Positions 45,254 to 57,414 of a stretch of DNA of 64,000 nucleotides are shown in pieces. The position numbers were made by a program, and so were the translations under genes. Every line of letters starts with the position of its first letter. Position 1 is the first letter of the stretch. The stretch comes from Pohlia nutans (taxonomy: Eukaryota > Streptophyta > Bryopsida > Bryales > Mniaceae): NCBI GenBank assembly GCA_022496805.1, contig CM040096.1, forward strand, positions 9,487,501 through 9,551,500. The letters are read 5' to 3'. Below the pieces are notes generated by a model that saw only the letters and a program-made list of their open reading frames with translations, searched no databases and was not told where the DNA came from.

Positions 45254-45620
45254 CATAACATTCTTTAGCAACCCCATTGTTCATCCTTGGGAATCAGAAT
45301 CGGAGGCCAAAATCATTCACTAGTAGAAAAGGTGGCGTTCCTCAGGGAGATGCCCAGGCAAAATCACTATGCATGCGTGGAATTGGGCACTACTTGCTTG
45401 GGCATCTCCCTCGGCAATGCCACCTTTTCTACTAGTGATTGTACGAATCATACTCTTCTGGAAAATCAAAGCCATCTCTATCTAATGATGGCTTGGTAGC
45501 TCAACAAACTTCTGTTTTGTAATAGTTTCTACATGTTCCACATCATCAATTCCATGTTCATATGTTGATTCTCTGCACAAGCAAAAGGGTGTGCTGCAGT
45601 ACTAGCTAAACAATGATATG
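45254..45620. mobile_element. MITE family F (CATAACATTCTTTAGC ends)
   Basis: Ends CATAACATTCTTTAGC and GCTAAACAATGATATG. Same family as 52995-53964 and 60855-61100 (shared TGATGGCTTGGTAGCTCAA and TTCTACATGTTCCACATCAT). Interrupted by a CACTA-type MITE at 45318-45437. Confidence 0.8.
45318..45437. mobile_element. CACTA-type MITE, TSD ATT
   Basis: 120 bp, CACTAGTAGAAAAGGTGGC to GCCACCTTTTCTACTAGTG, with further inverted pairing inside (GGAGATGCCCA/TGGGCATCTCC). Flanked by ATT on both sides (45315-45317, 45438-45440), the 3-bp duplication of CACTA elements. Confidence 0.9.
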
Positions 45621-46047
45621 CACCTCATTCACTTGCATACCACCTTTGCAGCCTGAAGTGGAATGACCCAAAACCCGAAAAAAAACACCGTGCTTGCAAG
45701 GGACGCAAAGCGCACAATCTAGAAGTCACAGATGCTCCAGCGGCCATTATGCGGCAACATGATGGGAGCTAAAAGGCCGCCTCCGGTTGCACGGATCCTT
45801 TATAAGCAAGCCTTTTCAGATGGTGACCACAGAGTTTATTAGACCAATAAGGTAGCTTGCCTCCCCACACAGAGAGAATTATTGTTTATAAGTTATGACA
45901 ATCAGAATCACGGTTTTTTTTGGTTTTCGGGTCATTTGACTTTAGGCCACAAAGCTGGCATGCCAGTGAATGAGGTGGTTTTTTGACCTCCTATTTTTTC
46001 ATTTTTTAATTTGAGAAATCTAGCAACGAATCTATGTTTTTTCTGTA
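45621..46047. other. interior of the long-arm element, no gene
   Basis: No ORF or further terminal repeats recognised. Confidence 0.35.
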
Positions 46048-46233
46048 CTCCTTTGTCCCATATTAAGCTTCATGTACCCTAAAAATAGATGACTTAACTA
46101 GTCCAATGGTGTAGACCCTAAGTACACCGGTGTGGACCCTGAGTTAGTAGGAGTAGTAGTTTGGGCAAACATGAAGCTAAATGTGGGACACATTCACAAG
46201 GCATTGAGGAAGCTTAATATGAGACAAAGGGAG
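46048..46233. mobile_element. Stowaway (Tc1/mariner-type) MITE, TSD TA
   Basis: 186 bp; CTCCTTTGTCCCATATTAAG to CTTAATATGAGACAAAGGGAG, bounded by TA on each side. Matches the plant Stowaway consensus CTCCCTCCGT.. Confidence 0.9.
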
Positions 46234-46457
46234 TACATCATACAAAGAAAGAACATATTGGCCTTTCGCGAAACCCTTATACATCATGTCTTTTTCATTT
46301 AACATCTAAGCATTTTCATCCACTATGTGTGGCTCACAAAGTCCTAGACAAACTTGCAACTGGTGCGTGCCACTGCCTTGGTGGCTACATGCAGTGGCAT
46401 TTTTCTCATTATGTTCCCGTATGGTGATTCCCCCAGTGGATTTATGAAGCAAACTGG

Positions 46458-47447
46458 TTATAAAAAGTTAGAAAAAGAAACCCTGATAAGAATGATGCAA
46501 AAATCACATACTTCTATTACATAAAGATTCTATAATACCTAGCATTTTAAGTTAGCATAGCATTTAACAACAAAAAAGAAAATAAAAAGGATTTTACAAT
46601 GAATGCTAAAAGAAAAAGAGGGTTTTACAATAATTGTTAGGATCCATCCCTAAATTTTCTTTGCCCCTCTAAATAAGCATTTTTGATGATGCCAACATTT
46701 CCTCCAAACACTATCTTTTAATTTATTTTTTAGTAAGTTGTCATAATAAATGATATCTTACTTTTTGCTTTTGCATACTAGAATACTTGCGATTGGCTTA
46801 AAACGTGCTTACTGTCATGACACTTTATAACTTGATAACATGATAATCTCCTTCTACATATAGAAGAATAGTCCTCTCGAGATGCATAGGAACAAACTAT
46901 ATTAGAGGAAATCTGAAGCCTCTAAAAGGCTGTGAGTTCCTATTTAAAAAAAAATTGATAAAAAAATAAAAAATTTAAAGCCAAATTAAAAAAAAAACAA
47001 AAAACAGACGTGGATATGATGCGGCAGAAATTCGGCCACGTCATATTGGATATTGAATTTTTAATATTTAAAAAAAAAATCAATTAAAAAAATATTTTTA
47101 ATGTTTTTTAAATCATTTTTAAATTTTTTTTTAAAAAAAAAATCAATAAAAATATTGGATTCTTGCATAAACAATGAAACAACCCTTTGGAGGCTTCAGA
47201 TCTCTTCTAATGCCATTTTGCTATTAGCCCAACTATTGATTGTGAGGCTCTTGGATTCTTGCAAGATGCCATTGATTCTTGGTAGAAAAGGGACCTTTTT
47301 ACAAAGAATATAGAATGTTATGGTTGCACGGGTGGGGTGAACAAGCGGCATGTCTTTTAGATTTAATACCAATTTTTAATTTTTAATTTTTTTTCTATTT
47401 TGGAACAAGTGGAAAGAACCTACTATACAATAAGAAGACAAAGGCAT
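46458..47447. other. AT-rich intergenic, nothing recognised
   Basis: Long A/T runs; no supported gene. Confidence 0.35.
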
Positions 47448-47609
47448 CACTAGTAGAAATGTTGTCCAATGGGACATGTCTTTAATGACTAAATGTCCAT
47501 TGTGACTTGTCTTTAGTGACTCAAAATCAATTTTGAGTCACTAAAGACAAGTCACAATGGACATTTAGTCATTAAAGACATGTCCCATTGAACAACATTT
47601 CTACTAGTG
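47448..47609. mobile_element. CACTA-type MITE forming a near-perfect hairpin, TSD CAT
   Basis: 162 bp that folds on itself almost completely: CACTAGTAGAAATGTTGT on the left and ACAACATTTCTACTAGTG on the right, arms of about 78 bp with very few mismatches and an AT-rich loop near 47528. Flanked by CAT (47445-47447, 47610-47612). A transcript would be a long double-stranded stem. Confidence 0.93.
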
Positions 47610-47729
47610 CATAAAACATAATCGTGAGAGCACAGAACCAACTAGGACTGAGTCGGCAGTCAATTGGGGGGAAAGTAAGGTAAGGACTAACCTATTCCAG
47701 TATTGAGGTTTCTACTACACTTAGTGACT

Positions 47730-49242
47730 TCAACTCCTAAAAGACCAAGTGTCCTAAGTAGGACATTTACAAATCCGGGTAGGTTCCCACGATGTCAATT
47801 TTGAGTTTAACCCCTAAACGTCCTCACTCTTGTCCAGTTTGGGCAGTTTTGAAAAGATGAATCATAAAATGCAACTAAGATGAATATTTTGAACTTGATG
47901 TATAAATAAAAGTTGTACACTATGAATTTTAGATTCTATCCATATGGTTAGATTTGCGATTGCTTTCACCGATATTTTTCTATAAATTTTGGAATATAAA
48001 ATTCAAAATTGTTTTGTAATTTGATTACGAATAAGATATTGACGATTTGTGGATGAAATTTGTTGTGATGGGTTAAAGTGTAATACTCTAAGTGTAGAGA
48101 TTTTTGGAGATTTTTTGGTTGCTTAATTTTATGAGTTTTTTTTCTCAAGAGCACTTTTAAAATCTTCGAATTTTTTGATGAAACACTACAACATAAAATG
48201 AGGCATAAGTTTCACAAATCATCCCCTTTCTAATCGGATCACACATGCACGAAGCTAACTTCCCATTAAAAAATTCACTAAAAAATTCACACTGCAAAAA
48301 GTGCATGATGGATGAGAAATCAAAGTCAGTTGATTTTGTACATCATGCACAATATGCATGGTTGGGCAGTTAAGGGTCAATATTCAAATATTTTTAGAGA
48401 ATGTGTCAAATTTCAAGAGCTTTGTGGGAGTATCTTTTTTCTCACCAGACATCGGTAGAAAAAGTTATGTTGCCCAAAGCCGCTTTTTCGCGAGATCCGG
48501 TAGCTCAAGAAAAGTCCTACACTATTCCAATAGCTCTAAAATTTGATAAGGAAGCAAGTGACATGATATTATTTGGGATGGTAAAAAAAAGAAAAAAAAG
48601 AAAAAAGAACTCTCCGTAGTTCAAAATTTCATTCCAACAGGAGTGAAACATTTCTAGCCTGGTTGGGCAAGGTGGGGGAATAAAAACTTCTTTAAGAGAT
48701 AAAAATTAGATATTTTTAAAATCTTTTTGTAATTTATTTTTCTACTTCAAAAAGAAACAAGAATCTTTGTCTTTACCGTTTGGATTGAGATATTAAACAA
48801 ACCAAGTTCACAATAAAATTAAATGTGCTTGACAATGGTTTGCACCTCCTCCACTTGTAGTATTGTTTTTGATATGTTAAATCATTCTCCTACTTCTCAA
48901 ATTTGGTATACAATTAACTAACATTGTATAGATTGTGAAAGTGAAGAGCGACAAGTCTCCATAGTGGAACATTTTCAAAATAGGAAGAAAAATATGCAAC
49001 TGAAAATTTTGGGAGAGTTTTATTTTTCTCATACATTCTCACTTCAAACGTATACAAATACATACATACATCTTCTAATCTATACGGTCAAAGATTGTAA
49101 TTTTTTTTTGTGCAAATTCCTTTGGTATGAAAGGACAAGTTTCTACAATTGGATTGTGATTTTTTTAGTTTTTTATTTTTTTGAAATTGTGCCCTAGGGA
49201 ATACGAATGACAACATTGTAATCCCGGTCCTTTAGGGGTTAA
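47730..49242. mobile_element. TTAA-type MITE interrupted by another TTAA MITE
   Basis: The left end TCAACTCCTAAAAGACC is homologous to the left end of 56849-57414 (shared AAGTGTCCTAA.TAGGACATTT and GGGTAGGTTCCCAC). The right end is GGTCCTTTAGGGGTTAA. The element at 47807-48380 is nested inside it. Confidence 0.65.
47807..48380. mobile_element. TTAA-type MITE, family B, nested
   Basis: 574 bp, TTAACCCCTAAACGTCC to CAGTTAAGGGTCAA; inverted homologue of 4224-4801 (578 bp). Confidence 0.8.
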
Positions 49243-49764
49243 GGTCATTCATGAAGTAGATCATAAAAAATATACTCTAGTGGGAGTAAAACTTGGCCAA
49301 AGTCTTATGAGGGCAACGAGAAAACTGCAAAGAACATTGGGACCATGCTAACCTTACATAGTCAATTAAACTTTGCCGAATGAGTTATTTGACGCCCTCG
49401 TAGCCTTTCTGGAAAACTACTAAAAAATTGGGCTGAAAACACTAAATTTTGCTACACTACTTTTTGCTAATAGTGTGTGTGGGATTTTAGGGCCGGTTTA
49501 GACTACAGTGGAGAAGTGCACAGGTTGATCAATAAGTTTTGCCCAAGATATGGTTATTTGACTCAACCGGTGGGATGCTGGACAAGATAGAAAGACAATA
49601 AAATAATGTTTTAAGAAGTCTTAACTGGTTGTAGTGCAAACACCAAGTAGAAAAGTCTTCCGGACAACTTCACAAACAAAGTCCACTGGCCAACTTCACC
49701 AAGAGGAGAAGTTCACTAGACAACCTCACCAGTTTGAGAGTTTTGGCCGGCTATAGTAGAAACT
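49243..49764. other. intergenic, possible Harbinger-like remnant
   Basis: GGGCCGGTTTAGACTACAGT near 49491 and a diverged inverted counterpart (GGCCGGCTATAGTAGAAAC) near 49746 hint at a decayed MITE. No gene. Confidence 0.3.
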
Positions 49765-50360
49765 CTAACCCCTAATGGTCTTGACAACCACATTTTGAAT
49801 GTTTTTGGGCTGCTTTCAACATTGAAGAGCTGTAACTTTTGCATCCGGTGTCTGAATTCAATAAAACTTGTTGTAAAATCTGCATTTACTCTTCTTGTTT
49901 GTGTGGTAAAATTTTCAGATCCAAGATGTTATGAATTTATGAGAAGCGTTTTAAGTAGAAGGGGTTCACTTTTTTGCAACTTTTTTTTCCTACTTTTTGG
50001 ACATTTCAAAGCCATTTTGCAGACACATTAAGTCATTTCAGTGATATTTTCTTTTACCAATGTGTTTATATGATGATTTTGAATCACTTTATAGTTTAAA
50101 TGTTTTTCATTTGACTAGGTTTAGAAATAGAATTTCAACTCTAATGTGTTGTTTGGAAAATTTCGGCATCCATTTTTGTCATTAAAACATCATAATCTAT
50201 GTGGCTAAATGATTCCAAATTTGATTCACGTCACTTACAGCATGTACACTATAAGATTGTACAATTGAGATTTCTATACCTCACTTACATTTAAACCTAT
50301 AACACTTCAAAAGCAATGATGTTTTTAAACCCAAAAAAGCTAGAGACACTTAGGGTTTAA
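49765..50360. mobile_element. TTAA-type MITE, family A, shortened
   Basis: CTAACCCCTAATGGTC to ACACTTAGGGTTTAA, diverged homologue of 5590-6403 (shared AAGAGCTGTAACTTTTGCA and CCAAAAAAGCTAG), about 220 bp shorter. Confidence 0.75.
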
Positions 50361-50875
50361 AACCAAAAAATACTTTGACTTCACTTCAAATATTATAATC
50401 TCTCTATCTCTTTTCTAATTTTATTTTTATTTCTTTACATGCAAAACAATAAAACTTCACAACTAAGAATCATATTTAATTTCACTAATTTAGTACTATG
50501 AGCCATGAACTTTACAAGGTCAGTCCATCTAATTTCTAGTCCCTTTAATACCCCGATTTAGTGTAGAAACTTGGGGAGGTCACTCTTTGTATTTTTTGGG
50601 TATCACGTGTGAAAAAACGGTATTTAAAAGTACCCTTCAAAATAAAAGTAATTCTCACTATAATTTGTAATATTTCAAGAATATTCTCATATTTATTCTT
50701 GTAATAAACTTTGAGCATCCTATATTAATGTAATCCATTTATAAAAATTTCCTTCCAAGATTTATTTGGATCCTATATTTTTATACACGCCATTTGTAAT
50801 TTTTGGAAGTAAACTCCCCGAGTGTAGAAACTAACAATGTTAATAGGCATGAATACTAGTTCAAAATTTACTTCC
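50361..50875. other. AT-rich intergenic, nothing secure
   Basis: A weak inverted pair (GAAACTTGGGGAG near 50566, CTCCCCGAGTG near 50815) may mark an old MITE. Confidence 0.3.
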
Positions 50876-51115
50876 TTAACCCCTACAAGATCAAGGATTC
50901 ATAGTTTTTAAATGAAAAATTCAATCAATCATGTTGTAAAAAATATAATTTAGGTGGGACTAAATTTTATATATTTAGAAATTGTGCAAAACATTGTATA
51001 CATTGGTTAAAAAACACATAAATTTGAACAAAAGGAAGTGCACATAGGACTTACTCAAAATTGCTAAAATAAAACATGAGATCCAATTTGGATTGCTTGG
51101 TCTTTTAGGGATTAA
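50876..51115. mobile_element. short TTAA-type MITE
   Basis: 240 bp, TTAACCCCTACAAGATCAAG to GGTCTTTTAGGGATTAA; inverted homologue of 3937-4223. Confidence 0.8.
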
Positions 51116-51477
51116 CCTTTAATTTTTCAAGATTCAAGCAAATTTCTGGTTGGTTTGGAGTGTTTTCTGGTTTTTTTTTTTGGGTTTTTTTTGTTTTTTT
51201 AAATCTAGGAATTATCTTGAAATTTTCTTTAAAAGTCTTGGTGGTGAAGGTTTCCATCTTGGGTTAGTTACTTGTTACTTCTCTGATTGTAGCATAATAG
51301 AACAACATTCAGTCTTCCATCTTGGGTCACCATTCAGATGGGCATGGAGGCCTGCATGACAATTTCTTCACCAAGCAAAGCACAGAGCACAAGTCTCAAT
51401 CATAGAGCACATATACACATGGCAAGTTCTCCATTGTATAGTTTGAGTTGTCCAAAAAATATAATTTTAATGAAGTT

Positions 51478-51552
51478 GGAGTTCTTCGGAGGCCAAGTTT
51501 CTTGTCCGAGGCTTTGAGGTTGCCCAAAAAACTTGACCTCCGGAGAACTCCC
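51478..51552. repeat. imperfect hairpin
   Basis: GGAGTTCTTCGGAGGCCAAG pairs with the complement-like CTTGACCTCCGGAGAACTCC across a loop of about 30 bp; unassigned, possibly part of an old MITE. Confidence 0.6.
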
Positions 51553-51645
51553 CTTGCAAAAAGTGTTGCCACGTTGGCAATCATGTCATTTTCTCATCCA
51601 TGCTTGACCGGTGGACTTCTTCACTGTAGTTTAAACCAGTCCTTA

Positions 51646-52008
51646 GGACTGCTTTACACTATGGTTGTCCAAGTCGAGAGGGCGTTGGATTGAGTGGCCA
51701 AACTTTGTTGAGAGTCCAAAGAAATGGGCTGAAAATAGCCAATAAAATATAGTTTTGATTTATTATGAAAATAAATCGATGTCCTCTCGACCATAGTTTG
51801 GGTTTCTATTCCCGTTCGACCCAAACTTTCTTTGAGAGTCCGTCTACCTTAGTCAAAAAGTGTTGCCATGTAGGCATTTTGAAGGGCGACAACCTTTGAA
51901 CTTTGGCCTCTAGTGTGAAGGGTCGAGAGGCCGAATTCTTGGTTTCTTGCAATCCGATTGGTGGAAATCGACGGCCTCTTGACCTTCAACCATAGTGTGA
52001 AGCGGCCC
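51646..52008. mobile_element. Harbinger-like MITE, TSD TTA
   Basis: 363 bp, ends GGACTGCTTTACACTATGG and CCATAGTGTGAAGCGGCCC, flanked by TTA at 51643-51645 and 52009-52011. Shares the CTTTACACTA core with the full-length element. Confidence 0.85.
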
Positions 52009-52011
52009 TTA

Positions 52012-52415
52012 GTGCATGCTCTTCTGATGTGTCCTTGTATAGTTGAACCTTGTATTGTGTACAATGAGTTCATGTTCCTATTGTAAGCAAATGATTGAGT
52101 GTGAATTTTGGCCTTTGGAATTCGTACCACACGCACTATTAGCACGGCAAAAAGTAGTGTACTGATGCAGTTTTTCTGCATTGCAGGAGTTGCTCTTTTT
52201 CCAAAAACTGGTAATAGAATATAGGCTACTAATTATTCCAACATAAATCTAGGTATAATTGAGGAAGATGATGCTGGATTCTCACTGCTCCTATTCTAGG
52301 CTAGTCTTTGATGTGGTTAAGAAATGAATGAGGTCTGTCGCCCCAACCATTCAACGGACTTCGGCTCGACGTGTCAGGCTAGAATGTCAAAAGAGAAAGA
52401 CTTAATAATAAGTGA
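52012..52415. other. intergenic, nothing recognised
   Basis: No supported ORF or repeat. Confidence 0.35.
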
Positions 52416-52980
52416 TTAACCCCTAAAGGACCACAGCTATGTTCCTCTCCAAACACTCCAAAGTACCCCTTCGCATAAAAAGACAATTTTTTTTTGATCT
52501 ATGACCTTTTTGACCAATCCAATCGTAGGATATTTCAAGCAACTTGAATTTATTACAACCTACAAATTTTCAACCGTTTAGGGTTCTTCAATAGTAAGAT
52601 TATAAGCTTCAAAGTTGGTTGTACCTTATTTTTTTGGCATGCTGCTCATATTTGAAACTTTTTGAAAATGCCGAAAATGCAAAGTTTAGTCTCAAATTTG
52701 GTAAAATGAATTTGGCAATTGTGTGCATGAGGGTGTTAGCTCATTGTGTGCAAAAATTCAGATGCATAGCTCATTGCATGAAAATTTTCAGGAGCTGCCC
52801 GCAGTTAGGTTTTTCACTTTTGCATGATTATATCTTTTGATTTATACATCACCTACGTACGCAAATTACCATCCCATCTTCGTTACAAAGAGTAGAATCA
52901 CCACAAAATCTCAATAATTGAGGATCAATACTCATTCCACAGTGAGCTTGGAAAATCAGCCTTGGTCCTTGAGGAGTTAA
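52416..52980. mobile_element. TTAA-type (piggyBac-like) MITE
   Basis: 565 bp, TTAACCCCTAAAGGACCA to TTGGTCCTTGAGGAGTTAA, both TTAA intact. No ORF of note. Confidence 0.85.
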
Positions 52981-52994
52981 CCTTCTTTCTCGGT

Positions 52995-53964
52995 CATAAC
53001 ATTCTTTAGCAGTCCCAATGTTCACCTTTGGGAATCAAACATCGCAGGCCAAAATCGCTGTAGGAATTGTAACCTTTTAACCCCTAAACGTCACCGAGAC
53101 CAAAAATTGGCTTATGAATGAAGCTGACTGTTTAGTTCCAATTGCTACGTGGATGATTTCCATCCAATTCTTTATGTGAAGGACTTTGCTTGGTCATGTC
53201 ACCCCTTCAAGTTAAATTCAAATCATTCAAGCTATTTTTAGATTTTAAATGGGGTCCAACTACAAAAAGAGTCATAAAAATGGTTCACCGTGTATTTTGA
53301 AGTTTTTTGCTTGTTCTACTTAAACTAAATTTAGGCCATGAAAATGAGTTCCATTGTATTTGAGCTTAACTAACAAAATGAAGCTTGCCAAGTCTAGTTT
53401 CTAAACCACTTTGAATTTTTGGAAAATTTTGAAAATTGAGTGTTTTATTGTAGTTACAAGTTCGGTAGGTATCATCAAGGTGTAGCAAAAGTTTCTAAAT
53501 TTAGATTCACGGATGATTTTCATTAAATAAACTTTTCTTCATTGTAATTTACATCTTAGGTAAAAAAATCAGAATTTTCTAGTACATTTTGTAATTGATA
53601 TGGATTTTCTTTACAATCACTTCATAAAACCATAGTAATTTCAAATTTTCACCAAAATTTATGAAAAATTCATGATTTGTAGTAGACATGTGACTTCATT
53701 TACTAAAAATATAAATTTGAATTCTTGTATTATTTTTAGTAGAAAAATTGAGTGTGACAGATAAAACACGATTCCATGGTCGTAGGTCCAACCTTTAGGG
53801 GTTAAAGAATCAAAGCCATCTTTAGCTGAAGATGGCTTGGTAGCTCAATAAACTTCTGTTTTTTAATAGTTTCTACATGTTCCACATCATCAATTCTTTG
53901 TTCAGATGCTAATTCCTTGCACAAGCAAATGGGTGTGCTGCAATACTAGCTAAAGAATGTTATG
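52995..53964. mobile_element. MITE family F, interrupted by a TTAA MITE
   Basis: CATAACATTCTTTAGC to GCTAAAGAATGTTATG, perfect 16-bp inverted ends, flanked by GGT on both sides. Without the nested element it is about 240 bp. Confidence 0.85.
53077..53805. mobile_element. TTAA-type MITE nested in family F
   Basis: 729 bp, TTAACCCCTAAACGTC to CCAACCTTTAGGGGTTAA. The interrupted family-F sequence resumes on both sides. Confidence 0.88.
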
Positions 53965-56393
53965 GGTGAGGGTGGCTTTCCATAGGACCTCTGGACTTGT
54001 TGGTGATGGACTCGTGGGAGGTTGACTTGTGGACTTTTCAAAGCCAGGAAGTCCCTAACCTTTCCATGCTCGCAACTACAGGTTTCATTTTTTGAAATTG
54101 TCAAAATGTTGAAAAATTATCATTTTTCACAAATTTTAATAATATTTGGGTAATCATGCATGGGTTGTGGAAGGAGAAAGAGCTAATCTTGTAATTAAAT
54201 TCATTCTAAGGCACTCCCAAATGATATGGGATAAGAAGAACTTGCAAGCCTATGTGATTTTCACTACACCATATTTTTCAGTAGATTTTGATACACGATT
54301 GAACATAGTCAATGATCTTATTTTGAAACATTATCAACTAAGAAAAGTTAAAAGGCCAAGTCACCTTCCACCTCTAAAATGCATTCTCTGATTTGAAGTT
54401 TTTATGCATGAGATGTGGACAAAATTCAGTAATGTTGTGAAGAATGTGCATGAGTTGAATGAAAAAAAAAAAGTGTTGTGATCAAACTTTTGAGGCTCAA
54501 ATGTGCATATTATACTAACTTATTTTGAGTATTGTTCAACTAAGAATACTTGCACAATCAAGTAAACTTTCACCTCCAAAAAGAATTTTGTGATATGAAG
54601 TATTTATGCTTAAGTTATGCACATCTTTATAAAGGAGTTTAACTGGTGGTTAAGAGAGAACAAGAAGTAAGAGGAGTTCTACATATCCCACATTCATTGT
54701 TCGCACTAGTGCCCTGAATTTTGTATAAAGTCATGAAGTGAAATTCACTCTCATACATCTTTGATTTACCATTTGGTTATGGCTAAATTCTAATTTAAAG
54801 TTGGACAAAAAAGTTGAAATTTCTGAAAATGAATCTCAAATGTCTACAGTACGTGTCAAGTAGAGGGAGGGGTATCGGGGGTGCCCCTTCCCATCGGGTC
54901 TTGCATTTCCGGTTTGCAAGACTGGCAAACCTGAATCCTAACGAGACATTCAAGTTACTATAACATTCAATAGCCTTCATGCACTTTGCTCATCACCTTG
55001 AGCCTCCACGTGTCCACTTAGCTACTGATGAAGTACTATTGGGTGTGGAATATTCCACACCATCTACTGTAGAGCCAAGTCAAAGACGATGCATGCTCCT
55101 GAATGTTATGACAAGTTCGGGGTCTCATGGAAAGGCATGGAAGAACCAAACAGGAAGGTTCGGGTCTAGCATGGAAAGCCGTCCTGAATATCGGTACCCC
55201 CAGGAGTTTGAAACGCTGAAAAATCACTCAAGGGTCGACGCTTAAACCTCTATTTTTGAATACTCGGTCCATTATTTAATGAACTAGCCCTCATTGCATG
55301 AATACACAGTGAATGGCATGAATTATTTGCCAGGTTTTGGGCCTAGTTTGGCATGCCATCTGCGTCACTGAGTGTGCAGAGGGGATATTTTTTTTGGCTT
55401 TGACTGGCCCATCATGTGTCATCATTGGACACGATCTGGCTTTAATTTTCATATTTAAAAAAAAAAATTTACTGGCGTTAAGGTCATGTTTTTTTTAATG
55501 TGGGATTGGAACAATTGGCGATGGGTAATTTTCTTTAAAAATCGTGTATGGCAATGTACACGATCATGAATGTGCTCATGTGGCCATAACAAAGAAAATA
55601 TCAGTGCACATTAGGCTTCCTCGTACAGTATGACAAACACGGCAATCTGGCTCCACAAGCAAGATTTCCATGTCAAAGTTTTGGCTTCCATGTCAAGCAA
55701 CATGCCACATTTTTGATACAAATGAAAACTTTACTTCAACTGTCAATAGAATACAAGAAAGTGAAAGGGAGGAGGGGGCACGTGGCGGGCAACATTTTTC
55801 TTGACCTGCAAAACAAACACAAGCACTCCTATGCTTCTATGAGAAATGATCGTCAGAAAAAGTACTACAGGTTAGTATTTATAATAACATAGCAAAATAA
55901 GCATGGGCAATTGAATGACAAAACAAACATCACATTACACATGTTAACATCATACAACAAATAGAGAACATATAATTCAAGTGAGTGAATTGAAGTGAGT
56001 GGCAAAGGTTAAAAGTCGGGTTTAATATAGAAGTTGAGAGGGCTAGCAACAACCCAAACGGTGCAAACTTGGCCGAAGCCGCTGCCACTGCAAGGACTGC
56101 CATTTCCACATTAAAACTTTGACAGTGGAAACTAATCTGGGGGTGCGACATGGCGAACAAGCCTCCGCCCAAAACCGCAAATTGGCAATGGAATAGTAGA
56201 GGTTGGCGCAGCAGCTAGTGATGGATGCAAGAGCGGAGAATGCATTGCAAAAGAAAGACCGGTGACGAACCCTACACTATTAGAAAATCTTGACCAAATC
56301 AACAGAAAATATATTGTTTGGGGCACTGCAATGACCGATTTCACTGATTTTTGAACTTTTTGTAAAAGTCAACAAATTGCTACCTACTTTCTA
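53965..56393. other. intergenic, no supported gene
   Basis: The longest frames (54146-54391; 54979-55245, 88 codons) lack neighbours, splice sites or recognisable motifs. Nothing else found. Confidence 0.4.
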
Positions 56394-56636
56394 TTAACCC
56401 TTAAACGACAATTCCTTTCCTGATACCACACCCAAAATCTCCTCTTAAATTCCATTTTAAGCATGATTCTGTGTTTAATTTGCTTTAGCTTTATTCTAAG
56501 GAAGTATAGATCTCTCTAAGGTGCTCGGTTTGGAATTTAAAAAACCCCATTTGATGCAATGGTGTAGAAGTTATGAGCAAGATTCTCCCAAACTAAAACC
56601 AAGCCCGTGGGGCTGGCATTGTCGTTTAAGGGTTAA
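56394..56636. mobile_element. short TTAA-type MITE, perfect ends
   Basis: 243 bp with a perfect 19-bp inverted repeat TTAACCCTTAAACGACAAT including TTAA. Confidence 0.92.
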
Positions 56637-56848
56637 TTTGAATAGTGCGATGACCAAATTAACAATTTTTTAGCAATTTTGGAATCTTTTTGGAATCTTT
56701 TAGAATATTTTGAAATATTCCGAAATCTATTGAAATCTTTGGAATCTTTTGCAATTTATGGACTCAACTTCGTACGTTTGTAAGACTTTGGAATGTTATT
56801 ATACCATAGCAGTAGGGCAAGGTTAACACACGGACACCAAATAATTAA

Positions 56849-57414
56849 TTAACCCCTAAAGGACCAAGTGTCCTAACTAGGACATTTCAATGTTCGGGTA
56901 GGTTCCCACAGTGTCAATTTTTATTTTTATTTTTTGAAATAAATTATGTGAATTCAGTATATCAATACAAAAATGGGGATCTTATTTTTTTTGATTCCAA
57001 CTTTTTAAGTGAAAGTTATAGAGCGAAAGGGGTTTTTTTTGGGGAGAATGGGCAGTGCGGACAAGGTTCAAAATAAACCTTAAAAGTTTATTATTCTTCA
57101 ACTCTAACCGTAGGATCTTGTTTTAGATTACTAAGAGAGTGCATGGTAAAATTTTCATAGAATTTGACCATACAGATTGCAAGATTATAGCATTTGAAGT
57201 GAAGATGAAATTGTAGTCTTTTTGAATATGTTTTAACCATCTTTAAAGACATGGAAAAAATGGTTAAATTGGTCAAAATAATTCTTAAATTTTATTTAAA
57301 TGTTTAATTTGGTATTTGCTATCAAGGGAAAAATATATATTCACAAGAAAATGAATAGAAATAGGTGAAAATGATGCTCAAAAACAGGAAAAACTGCGGT
57401 CCTTTAGGGGTCAA
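56849..57414. mobile_element. TTAA-type (piggyBac-like) MITE
   Basis: 566 bp, TTAACCCCTAAAGGACCA to GGTCCTTTAGGGGTCAA; right TTAA changed to TCAA. Homologous to the left end of 47730-49242. Confidence 0.85.

Larger units (their letters stand above)
44964..46457. mobile_element. element with long (about 200-bp) inverted arms, nested insertions
   Basis: Left arm 44964-45175 and right arm 46258-46457 are imperfect reverse complements (shared GTTTGCTTC outer end, ATGAGAAAAATGCCAC, GTGAGCCACACATAGTGGAT). The interior contains three MITEs. No ORF. A foldback or MULE-like element is possible; no target duplication is clear. Confidence 0.65.

Noticed and set aside
54979..55245. 88-codon ORF
   Set aside because: No homology I recognise, no splice or promoter context; compositionally ordinary.
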